From: Legionella gratiana
GTDB taxonomy: Bacteria > Pseudomonadota > Gammaproteobacteria > Legionellales > Legionellaceae
Direction: 5' to 3'
Assembly (NCBI RefSeq): GCF_001467695.1
Contig: NZ_LNYE01000010.1
Span: 1 to 52,674 of the forward strand
Length of the DNA: 52,674 bases
Shown: positions 44,746 to 52,157 of the stretch, one piece after another
Numbering within the stretch: position 1 is the stretch's first letter
Layout: each line of letters opens with the position of its first letter
Program-made: the position numbers and the translations under genes
Notes under the pieces: model-generated
Told to the model about the DNA's origin: nothing
The model's input: only the letters and a program-made list of their open reading frames with translations
The model's database searches: none

Positions 44746-46300
44746 AATTGATTTCCTCCTTGAATGCTCCAAATTCTTGATAAATACGCTTTATGTTGAG
44801 TTGCAGTTTCTGTAAGGGACGTGTTGGTAGTGCAAAAAAATCCTTCCTCACAGGTAAATCCTCATATCCCAAAACATTCCAAAGAGTTTTTCCTAACTCG
44901 GGCATATAAGGATAAATTAACAAAGTTAGTCCTTTTAACCACCAAAAATAAGTACCTGATTTCTGACTTAATCCTTGACCTAAGGTGAGCCAATCATCAA
45001 TAGAATGAACCGCGATATGAGGTAAAAAGCGATTGGGTTGTAATGAATGGGCTTGAATGGAGAATAAGTTATTAAGTTGTGTACTTAAGTATTGATCACA
45101 AAAGGAGGATTTCACTTCACCTAAATGCTCCATGCCTTGAATGATTAATGATTCGATCCAACCTATTGTTTTATTGTAATAATGGATAAAATCATTTATC
45201 ACAAAATTGCCTGTTTGATTACGAACATCTACAGAGGCGAGATAAAGTCGAATAATATCACTAGAGAGTTTTTTTCTATGGATCGCTTCATCAACGCCAA
45301 TCATATGTTGCCGGCTCGTTGAAAATTTGCTGCCCTCCAGGTAGTAAAAATAATTAACCAGGTAATAATCAAAAGACTTATATTGCGGGCACCCCCAACT
45401 AATTCCCAAGGCACTGCTTAAAAAAGGCAAGGCATTATCAATGCCAAAACTAGAGACAGTAATCACCTCTGCATCATGTGCAAATGCATTTTTATTGATG
45501 CCCATAAGCTTCCCGGCAATTTCCCCAAACATTAAAAAATAAGCAAATATAAAACCGTAACTAAACAAAGTTCTACCATGATTAGGATCGGTAGGATCAG
45601 AAAGTCCCCAATCACAATGAGTGGTTAACCGAAACAAATTATTTTGCTGAACTCGATAGTTTTGGAATATAGTTTCTATAGAGTGATTTATTCCTTTAGG
45701 ACGTAACTCAACTTGCTGAGTAAGGCGTAAAAAAATATTTTCTACTGCCTTTTGTGTCGTATTATTTTCTCGAATTATTTCTTCTGGGCGGAAATGTGCG
45801 CCACAATTTTCGCAAAAATAACTTGTGGTTTTTTTAAAACAAACAGGACAGTTTCCATGAAGCCAATAACCTGTCAGATAACGTCCATTCTCGTCATCCC
45901 AGGGAATATTTTCTTTTAATGAAACTGTTGCCTTATTATCCAATAATTGTTGAAAAATCTTCTCATGCCATTCTTGATAAGCAAACCGCCATTGTGAAGC
46001 CAGTGGATTAATAAATTGATCCACTTGAATATTCATTAATTTTAGATCTTCTGCGATTAATGCATGATAGTGATGACCTAGTTCTTCTGTTTCTTTATTC
46101 TCTTCTTCAGCTTTTCCTGCCGCATAAGATTCATAGCTATCGGTACCCGAAATTATCCAAGCGGAATGTCCACACGTCCGTAAGTATCTGGCAAGAATAT
46201 CAACACTTAAAAAAGGACCACCTATATGTCCTAAATGTAAGCGACCATTAGGCGTAGGCACCGATGGAATAAGAAGATAGTTTTTCTTATTTTCAGTCAT
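44726..46300 (-). CDS. MetRS-like amino-acid ligase, hydrazine-synthetase candidate
   Basis: 524 residues, class I methionyl-tRNA-synthetase fold. HIGH motif HLGH (22-25), zinc-knuckle cysteines C150, C153, C162, C165 and a KMSKS-like KFSTS (324-328) are all present. It lacks the C-terminal tRNA-binding extension of many MetRS enzymes, and the KMSKS motif diverges. It begins 8 bases inside the GntR gene and overlaps the N-hydroxylase by 20 bases, so it is not in a translation context. In known hydrazine pathways such domains use ATP to esterify an amino acid onto N-hydroxylysine. That role is inferred; a MetRS paralogue for tRNA remains the alternative. Confidence 0.85.
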   Translation of the reverse strand: MTENKKNYLLIPSVPTPNGRLHLGHIGGPFLSVDILARYLRTCGHSAWIISGTDSYESYAAGKAEEENKETEELGHHYHALIAEDLKLMNIQVDQFINPLASQWRFAYQEWHEKIFQQLLDNKATVSLKENIPWDDENGRYLTGYWLHGNCPVCFKKTTSYFCENCGAHFRPEEIIRENNTTQKAVENIFLRLTQQVELRPKGINHSIETIFQNYRVQQNNLFRLTTHCDWGLSDPTDPNHGRTLFSYGFIFAYFLMFGEIAGKLMGINKNAFAHDAEVITVSSFGIDNALPFLSSALGISWGCPQYKSFDYYLVNYFYYLEGSKFSTSRQHMIGVDEAIHRKKLSSDIIRLYLASVDVRNQTGNFVINDFIHYYNKTIGWIESLIIQGMEHLGEVKSSFCDQYLSTQLNNLFSIQAHSLQPNRFLPHIAVHSIDDWLTLGQGLSQKSGTYFWWLKGLTLLIYPYMPELGKTLWNVLGYEDLPVRKDFFALPTRPLQKLQLNIKRIYQEFGAFKEEINYESNES

Positions 46301-46997
46301 CTCTTTGCTCCATAACTTTTCTCCTCAAACGATCCGCCATAATCTCAAGTGAGTTTTGCCAACCAACCCGAGAGATCGCAACGGCTTTTTCCTTATTTCT
46401 CGCTAAAACAGCAGTGACTAAATCTTCATTTTCTTGCTTAAATTCTGCGAGTGCTTTTTTATTATCATGATGAGCCCCCATACATAAAAAACGATAACGA
46501 GCTGAATGGTCATACAGCATGTCTTGAAGTTTAAGTAACCAAGGGGATTGACATGCTTTGATTAAAGTAAAGGTAAATTCTTTTTGGAATTCATTCCATT
46601 TTATAGGATCCAATGGCTGAATTGACTGAGAATCAATATATTTAGCATAGCGATACCAACAAGAAATAACTTCAGCTTCCCAAGACGCATCTCCATGCTC
46701 CATCGCTAATTCTAAGGCTCGAGTTTCAAGATCGATTCTAACGGAATAAAGATCATATAACTCTTCTAGAGATAAAGGAGGAACAGAAAAACCACATAAC
46801 TCTTCAAGATTAACAAGTCCATTTGCAACTAATCGAGATAACGCTTCTCGTAAAGGGCTATACCCAACATGATATCTATTTTTTAACTGCTCCATTTGTA
46901 ACTTTTGGCCAGGGCTGAAATAACCACTGACAAGATCCAGTCGAATCTTTTCTAAAACCGCACTTGCTTTCGATTGTTTTTCACGAGTTCGTATCAT
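46293..46997 (-). CDS. GntR-family (FadR/FCD) regulator of the operon
   Basis: 234 residues. N-terminal winged helix (about 12-75; YSPLREALSRLVANGLV is the recognition region) and an all-helical FCD ligand domain. The usual FCD metal ligands look lost: FQKEFTF and FKQENEDLV stand where FH and H residues are expected, so it may bind its effector without metal. First gene of the four-gene operon; probably autoregulatory through the palindrome at 47038-47071. Ligand unknown, perhaps an intermediate of the pathway. Confidence 0.88.
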   Translation of the reverse strand: MIRTREKQSKASAVLEKIRLDLVSGYFSPGQKLQMEQLKNRYHVGYSPLREALSRLVANGLVNLEELCGFSVPPLSLEELYDLYSVRIDLETRALELAMEHGDASWEAEVISCWYRYAKYIDSQSIQPLDPIKWNEFQKEFTFTLIKACQSPWLLKLQDMLYDHSARYRFLCMGAHHDNKKALAEFKQENEDLVTAVLARNKEKAVAISRVGWQNSLEIMADRLRRKVMEQRDD

Positions 46998-47037
46998 TTT
47001 TACTATGCTTCGTTTTTAAAACTGGGGATAGTATTAT

Positions 47038-47071
47038 TTATTTTCGAAAATTTGTAAATATTCGAAAATAA
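47038..47071 (-). promoter_or_regulatory. Candidate GntR operator and promoter of the hydrazine-type operon
   Basis: Perfect 11-bp inverted repeat TTATTTTCGAA (47038-47048) and TTCGAAAATAA (47061-47071) with a 12-bp spacer, 41 bp upstream of the regulator's ATG. On the minus strand a -35-like TTTACA falls in the spacer and -10-like TACTAT lies downstream, so a bound repressor would block the promoter. Operator identity is inference. Confidence 0.55.
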
Positions 47072-47162
47072 AAAGAGTGGTCTCATCAAGACACTATGAT
47101 GAACCCTTTAACCTAAATTCGGCAGTTGAGTTGTAGCAAGAAAGCCTAATTTAACGTCAGTG

Positions 47163-47260
47163 CGACATAAAAAATAAAGTGATTTTTTACATCGAACTGG
47201 TTTTATTTAGAGTTGGATCCCGTATAAATACTACGCATTTTACGGGATAACGTTCGTTTA
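47163..47260. repeat. Two adjacent dispersed palindromic repeats
   Basis: 47163-47195 (cgacataaaaaa...ttttttacatcg) belongs with the family at 25503 and 29236, sharing the central taaagtgat. 47214-47260 (tggatcccgtataaat...ttttacgggataacgttcgttta) is a shorter version of 19495-19563. They separate the GntR promoter from the end of the gene at 47264. Confidence 0.6.
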
Positions 47261-47263
47261 GGT

Positions 47264-48541
47264 TTAAGAAAAACGAGCTTCATTCTTTTTAAGTGCCATA
47301 GGATCTGCTGTCGGTTTAATGCCTTTTAATTTAAAAAGAGAATATTGGGCATGAGGTGATGAATGTCCTTCCATACTAGGCTTGGCCGTGATGAGCTCCT
47401 CATTACCTGCTCGATCAACATGAGTCTGCAGTTTGTGCGGCGTTTTCCCTGCTAATTGTTGCCTTAAACGAGATACTTCTTCTGTGAGTGTCTTAACTTG
47501 CGCTTGAGCAGTTACATTAGTGCGATGTAATTCGATCTTTTCTTCAAGCCCTTTAATTAAATTTTGTAGTTTTTCTGTCTCTCGATCCACAACCTTAGAT
47601 TTGCATAATTGATCCATTCTTTCTTTATCCAATCCTTTCCAACGACGAATCAAGTTTTCAATTCCCGGACGTTGAACAAACCAGTAAATACTAAATGCAG
47701 CTAAACCAACAACAACACCTGCAGCAACAATTGGCCAGGCTGTTGCCGCTATTGTCGAAACAAATAAACTGGCAACAGTCAAAGCAACGGCTTGGCCCGA
47801 AAAAAAACCACCACTAAAAAAAATAATCCCTGCTAAACCTGCAGTTATCATTCTCCCAGCCTTTAGGTAGGGATTGTCTAATGCCAACTTAAGTTGCGTT
47901 CGTGCTTCATTTAAATGTTCATGTCTTCGTAACAACATTTTTGCGACCGCAAGATCTTGTTCGAGCATTTGCAGTGTTTTATTATCCGACTTTGAAAGAC
48001 GAGCACGAATTAATTTTATTTGTTTAAACTCATCCAGCAACACATCAATTAACTTTGGAGCATCAGTAGATTTGACACCTAAATTTTTAGAAATTTCAAT
48101 CAAGTCAAAATTGTAAAATACAATTACAGAAAGTATTGAAAATAATGTTCCGCCTACAAAAAATGCAATAGTGGGAATAAAAGAGAGAACCCCCATGATC
48201 GCTGTAACACCATCAAAACCTTCACAACCAAAATAAACAGTCCCAGCAAGAGCTAATAGCGCAAATTTAGCTTTTGCTAATGCCCCACCTTTTTTAGATT
48301 TTTTCTTGTTCGGTAAAGAGTTACCCAATGAATTATTTAGATCTTTTAACAATGATGTCTGCAATGAAGCGATTAAAAAAAATGTTTCACTCTCTGTGGC
48401 TGAAGAGGATTGTTCAAGCCACTGCAACAAAGAAGTTCTATCAATTGCAGTTTTTTGTTGAAATACCTGGGTGAAGTGCTTATCTTTCTTGCTTAACTTG
48501 GAAATTAATTCTTGGCTTGTTGTACTTAACGAAACAGTCAT
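47264..48541 (-). CDS. Membrane protein with coiled coil behind a PmrA box, effector candidate
   Basis: 425 residues from ATG 48541 (a TTG codon precedes in frame). No recognised family. Two clusters of hydrophobic segments (about 92-150 and 230-293), each able to form two membrane passes, with a charged helical middle. A cytosolic coiled coil follows (about 320-370, e.g. LQNLIKGLEEKIELHR), then a polar tail. The ribosome site is a run of eight G plus AAG, 6 nt before the ATG. A near-consensus PmrA box lies at 48621-48640. Promoter, topology and lack of homologues fit a Dot/Icm effector targeting host membranes. Confidence 0.75.
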   Translation of the reverse strand: MTVSLSTTSQELISKLSKKDKHFTQVFQQKTAIDRTSLLQWLEQSSSATESETFFLIASLQTSLLKDLNNSLGNSLPNKKKSKKGGALAKAKFALLALAGTVYFGCEGFDGVTAIMGVLSFIPTIAFFVGGTLFSILSVIVFYNFDLIEISKNLGVKSTDAPKLIDVLLDEFKQIKLIRARLSKSDNKTLQMLEQDLAVAKMLLRRHEHLNEARTQLKLALDNPYLKAGRMITAGLAGIIFFSGGFFSGQAVALTVASLFVSTIAATAWPIVAAGVVVGLAAFSIYWFVQRPGIENLIRRWKGLDKERMDQLCKSKVVDRETEKLQNLIKGLEEKIELHRTNVTAQAQVKTLTEEVSRLRQQLAGKTPHKLQTHVDRAGNEELITAKPSMEGHSSPHAQYSLFKLKGIKPTADPMALKKNEARFS

Positions 48542-48620
48542 CAACTTCCCCCCCCATCAATTACAGAATTATTGCTCCTCCTAAGCCAATACAAAGAACA
48601 AATTGATATAATACTGAGAA

Positions 48621-48640
48621 ATTATTAACCAAATATTAAG
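48621..48640 (-). promoter_or_regulatory. PmrA box upstream of the 47264 gene
   Basis: Minus strand: CTTAATATT-TG-GTTAATAAT; the first half-site is perfect and the second 7 of 9 against cTTAATatT-N2-cTTAATatT. Exactly 7 nt later comes TATTAT as -10. The same box-to-minus-10 spacing occurs at 52048-52080. It lies about 80 nt from the start codon. Confidence 0.75.
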
Positions 48641-48998
48641 TGATGTACTACTTAAATGAAGACCAGGTAGATTTAATTGAAAATAACCAATATTTTATAT
48701 TTTGAAATTGAAACACCTCTGAAGGATTTTATCCTACAAACACCACTGAAAGATTATACTGATCGTATAAGAAGCTTACTTGGCTATTAAAATATAGTTT
48801 TTGCTAAGGTTGTTTTGCTGGTATGTTGTAGGAGGCACTTGTAATTTTTTATATCGAACTATTCCAATTTTAAAACGGGATTTCATTCGTTTAACGACAT
48901 AAACCTAGAAAAAGTTGAGTTCTACTTCACGAGCTAAGAGCACTACTTTTTCTAGGATAAAAGGTATTTGTATGTCTTTGATGTCGAACTCACCTTAA
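48641..48998. repeat. Intergenic region with inverted repeats
   Basis: Contains a perfect 12-bp inverted repeat, CCTAGAAAAAGT (48904-48915) and ACTTTTTCTAGG (48945-48956). Near 48841-48890 is a partial copy of the tttttatatcgaact / attccaattttaaaac repeat also seen at 19460-19495. It ends with gatgtcgaactcacc beside the malic enzyme stop. No supported gene. Confidence 0.55.
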
Positions 48999-50705
48999 CT
49001 AAATAAGCGTGTACAGTTTATAAACCGGATCCCAAATATTAGCGGTGAGCTCTTTTTCCAAATCAGATTCATTAATACGTGCAAGACCTTCCTGTATTGC
49101 CTGTTTCCCTACAGCTCGTGCCACCTCCAGGCTGATTGAACGGAGGCTCGCTAATGGAGGTAACAGATTTGCCATTTTATTCTTCCTTGCTGGTGAACAA
49201 GCTGCAAGAGCAAGTGCAGCTGCTTTAATCATTCCATCAGAGACTCTTTTTGCTTGAGAAGAAATAATACCTAAAGCTAAACCTGGAAAAATATATGAGT
49301 TATTTGTTTGATCAATCGGAAATTCTTTTCCTTTAAATTTTACAGGTTCGAAAGGACTTCCAGTTCCTACCAGTGCACGACCATCCGTCCAATTAAATAA
49401 ATCTTGTGGCACTGCCTCACTATGCCATGTTGGATTAGAAAGCGGGAAAATCACTGGACGTTCCGTATATTTCGCCATAGTTCGTACTACTTCCTCAGTA
49501 AAAGCTCCTTTCTGAGTCGAAACACCTATTAGTGCGGTAGGTTTTACATTGCGCACAACATCAAGCAAGCTTATCTCCATAGGATTACTCACCTGCCATT
49601 CTGCTACCTCGGAGCGCTTACGAGCAAAAAACGCCTGATCTGGACTTAATCCCTTTCCTCCTTCCACAAGCAATCCATACCTGTCTACAGCATAGATGCG
49701 CTTACTCGCTTCTTGATCACTCAAGCCATCATCTTTTAAAGCTGCATGAATCAACTGGGCGATACCATGACCTGTTCCCCCAAAACCAAGAAAAACGATT
49801 TTCTGATCGTGCAACGGGATCCCTGTCACATTGATCGCTGAAAGCAGAGTACCTGTTGCCATAGCAGCAGTACCTTGAATATCATCATTAAAAGTACAAA
49901 GTTGGTTACGATAACGCTCCAACAAATGAGTCGCATTTGCTCCTGCAAAATCTTCCCACTGCAACAGTACATTCGGCCATCGACGTTTAACAGCCGAAAC
50001 AAATGCATCAACAAACTCATCATATTCAGAACCACGAATACGGTGGTGTTTCCAACCTACGTAAAGAGGGTCTGCCAATCGTTCTTCATTATCTGTTCCT
50101 ACATCCAAAAGAATTGGCAAGCAATATTGAGGAGGAATACCAGCTAATGCTGTATAGAGTGCCATTTTACCAATGGGAATTCCCATACCACCAGCGCCTT
50201 GATCGCCAAGCCCCAAAATACGCTCACCATCACTTACAACAATACATTTAATTAAGTCATAACGAGGGTGAGAAAAAATTTGCTCGATTAAATTTTTATT
50301 AGGATAACTCAGAAAAAGTCCTCGCGGTTTACGAAAAACCTCACTGAACTTTTGACAACCCTCTCCAACAGTTGGGGTATAAACAATAGGTAGCATTTCC
50401 TCAATATTGTGGACAATTAAAGAGTAAAACAATGTTTCGTTATTATCTTGGAGATCACGCAGAAAACTATATTTTTCTAAAGCGGTAGGTAGTTCGATCA
50501 GTCCTGCATGACGTCTTTTTTGTTGATCTTCTAAAGTACTTACTTGAGGTGGTAATAATCCGTGTAAGGCAAATGCATCTCGCTCACTATTGGTAAATGC
50601 AGTTCCCTTGTTTAATCGGGAATTATTCAGAAGATTATAACCTGTTAATTGAGTCTTGATGCTTCCATCTTCTAAGTATTGTGTTTCTTGAGTTAATTTA
50701 CCCAT
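48999..50705 (-). CDS. maeA: NAD-dependent malic enzyme
   Basis: Oxidative decarboxylation of malate to pyruvate. 568 residues, the usual size of the SfcA/MaeA type. Landmarks: LPIVYTPTVGEGCQKFS (catalytic Tyr), GERILGLGDQGAGGMGIPIGK, FNDDIQGTAA for metal binding, and the nucleotide fold FLGFGGTGHGIAQ; PLSNPT near the C-terminus. The cofactor is inferred from family size. Monocistronic. Confidence 0.95.
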   Translation of the reverse strand: MGKLTQETQYLEDGSIKTQLTGYNLLNNSRLNKGTAFTNSERDAFALHGLLPPQVSTLEDQQKRRHAGLIELPTALEKYSFLRDLQDNNETLFYSLIVHNIEEMLPIVYTPTVGEGCQKFSEVFRKPRGLFLSYPNKNLIEQIFSHPRYDLIKCIVVSDGERILGLGDQGAGGMGIPIGKMALYTALAGIPPQYCLPILLDVGTDNEERLADPLYVGWKHHRIRGSEYDEFVDAFVSAVKRRWPNVLLQWEDFAGANATHLLERYRNQLCTFNDDIQGTAAMATGTLLSAINVTGIPLHDQKIVFLGFGGTGHGIAQLIHAALKDDGLSDQEASKRIYAVDRYGLLVEGGKGLSPDQAFFARKRSEVAEWQVSNPMEISLLDVVRNVKPTALIGVSTQKGAFTEEVVRTMAKYTERPVIFPLSNPTWHSEAVPQDLFNWTDGRALVGTGSPFEPVKFKGKEFPIDQTNNSYIFPGLALGIISSQAKRVSDGMIKAAALALAACSPARKNKMANLLPPLASLRSISLEVARAVGKQAIQEGLARINESDLEKELTANIWDPVYKLYTLI

Positions 50706-50775
50706 TTCTTAAGATCCCTTTTATTTTATCCAATTTTATAAATACCTAAGCTCAAGAGTTTCTTATACAACTCGT

Positions 50776-51230
50776 TTATTCAGGCAAAGGAATGAACTCG
50801 TCCTCATCTCCAGGTATTTTTCCAAATTTTCCAGTTTTCCAATCCAACTTAGCCTGCTCGATTCTCTCTTTAGAACTGGCCACAAAGTTCCACCAAACAT
50901 AGCGTTGTGTTTCAAGAGCAGCTCCACCAAGAATGATAATATGGGCATCATCTATCGCAGTTACTTTAATTTCAGTATCCGTTTTGAGAACAAGCATCTT
51001 GGCACAATGATATGAACTATTATCAATAATGATTTTACCCTGCAAAATTCATTAGGGCCAGCTTGATCCCAAAAAACGAAGGGGCCCACTGTTCTTTTTT
51101 CTTTTGATGGTAATACCCGCCCTACTTGAAACCCACCAAGATCAACCGTTCGAGGAATAAGCGCCACTCTTATTTGCTCAGGACAGGTTTTAGTCATACA
51201 TATTGGGTCTTTTACATTAAAATAACTCAT
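50776..51230 (-). pseudogene. Pirin gene broken by internal deletion and frameshift
   Basis: From ATG 51230 (GGGAGAG upstream) the frame reads a normal pirin N-terminus (LGGFQVGRVLPSKEKRTVGP, then FVFWDQAGPNEF). It then shifts near 51045-51050. The other frame gives a normal pirin C-terminus (ILGGAALETQRYVWWNFVAS and SKERIEQAKLDWKTGKFGK). The middle of about 110-130 residues, including the iron-binding histidine motifs, is missing. So the loss is a deletion that also broke the frame, and the product cannot be a working pirin. Confidence 0.85.
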
Positions 51231-51464
51231 CTTTTGTTGCTCTCCCGCATTTACTGAAATCAAATTTTCGATGCTACTGCGATCAAACTTACTCAGTAAG
51301 CATAGCTCAAAATAGGACTCCATGTAGAAAAAATAGCCATGAAATAAACGAGAGCGATTTGCTTATGCAGGTAGTTTAAAAATCTTTTTTATTAAATTAT
51401 ATTATCCTCTTTATTTTGGTTATTGAATGAATCGATACCACAATCTCAAATTAATAGGACAATT

Positions 51465-51827
51465 ATGTATCACTCAGCGAATAAATTATTAGTACTTATC
51501 TTGACCTTGATCAGCACTTCCCTTTTTTCTGCAACTTTGGCCCCTATTGAACTCACTCTTGATCCCAACAAACCGATTATTCTAACCAATGCAAATATCA
51601 GAACAACGATGCTCTGTGAAATCCATGCTGCTTCAAATGCAAAAAACAGTATTAGAATCCATATAATTAGTGGAAAAGGTGTATTCAACGGCACCACATT
51701 TAAGAAAGGGGATTACATGGTATGGACTGTTTACAATATGCAACAAATTCCATTTACAGCAGATCCTGGTACTAAAGCCGAAGTCACCAATCTAGGATCT
51801 TATATGCTGAAAGCCATATGTATTTAA
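51465..51827 (+). CDS. Small secreted protein
   Basis: 120 residues from ATG 51465, with AGGA 5 nt upstream (ORF open from 51423). Signal peptide MYHSANKLLVLILTLISTSLF...A, then a beta-rich domain of about 95 residues with two cysteines (TTMLCEIH and the C-terminal KAICI), which may pair. Legionella genomes carry several small secreted proteins of this look; I cannot name the family with certainty. Confidence 0.75.
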   Translation: MYHSANKLLVLILTLISTSLFSATLAPIELTLDPNKPIILTNANIRTTMLCEIHAASNAKNSIRIHIISGKGVFNGTTFKKGDYMVWTVYNMQQIPFTADPGTKAEVTNLGSYMLKAICI

Positions 51828-51871
51828 TTCGTCAAAAGCAGCTACAGTCAACAAATTTCATAGTTTACTAA

Positions 51872-51970
51872 AGCACCTATGTAGTAATAATGGTGCTAAG
51901 TTAGCGAGGTTTCGGATAAAGAGTCTATTTAGATCCAGCCCTATCTTGATCCATTCGGGCTACTTTATCC
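51872..51970 (+). terminator. Two hairpins after the small secreted gene
   Basis: AGCACC (51872-51877) with GGTGCT (51892-51897), then GGATAAAG (51914-51921) with CTTTATCC (51963-51970) enclosing AGCCC...GGGCT. Neither is followed by a T-run. The rest of 51828-52157 holds the promoter of the SidE-family gene. Confidence 0.4.
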
Positions 51971-52047
51971 TCAACGTATCCCTGTTTTTTCAACTTATCA
52001 CCACTCAAATAATTTGAGATAATTTGCGCCTATTGCCTTCTTTAACT

Positions 52048-52080
52048 CTTAATATTTTCTTAAAGTTTCTCAATTATAAT
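52048..52080 (+). promoter_or_regulatory. PmrA box and -10 of the SidE-family gene
   Basis: CTTAATATT (52048-52056, perfect half-site), TT, CTTAAAGTT (52059-52067, 6 of 9), then 7 nt and a perfect TATAAT at 52075-52080. The start codon is 78 nt further. The spacing equals that at 48621-48640, which strengthens both calls. Confidence 0.7.
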
Positions 52081-52157
52081 ATTCAACCATAGTGATAATA
52101 TTAAATACAAAATTTCTATAGTTAATTAATCGTATTCATTCTTTAAGAGAGAACAAA

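Noticed and set aside
44726..46300. Housekeeping methionyl-tRNA synthetase
   Set aside because: It is embedded by overlaps in a regulator/hydroxylase/cupin operon, has a divergent KMSKS (KFSTS) and lacks the C-terminal extension of typical MetG. Not excluded without alignment.
48688..48792. Short plus-strand reading frame with a repeated TPLKD motif
   Set aside because: About 35 codons with no start or ribosome site; too short to support as a gene or remnant.
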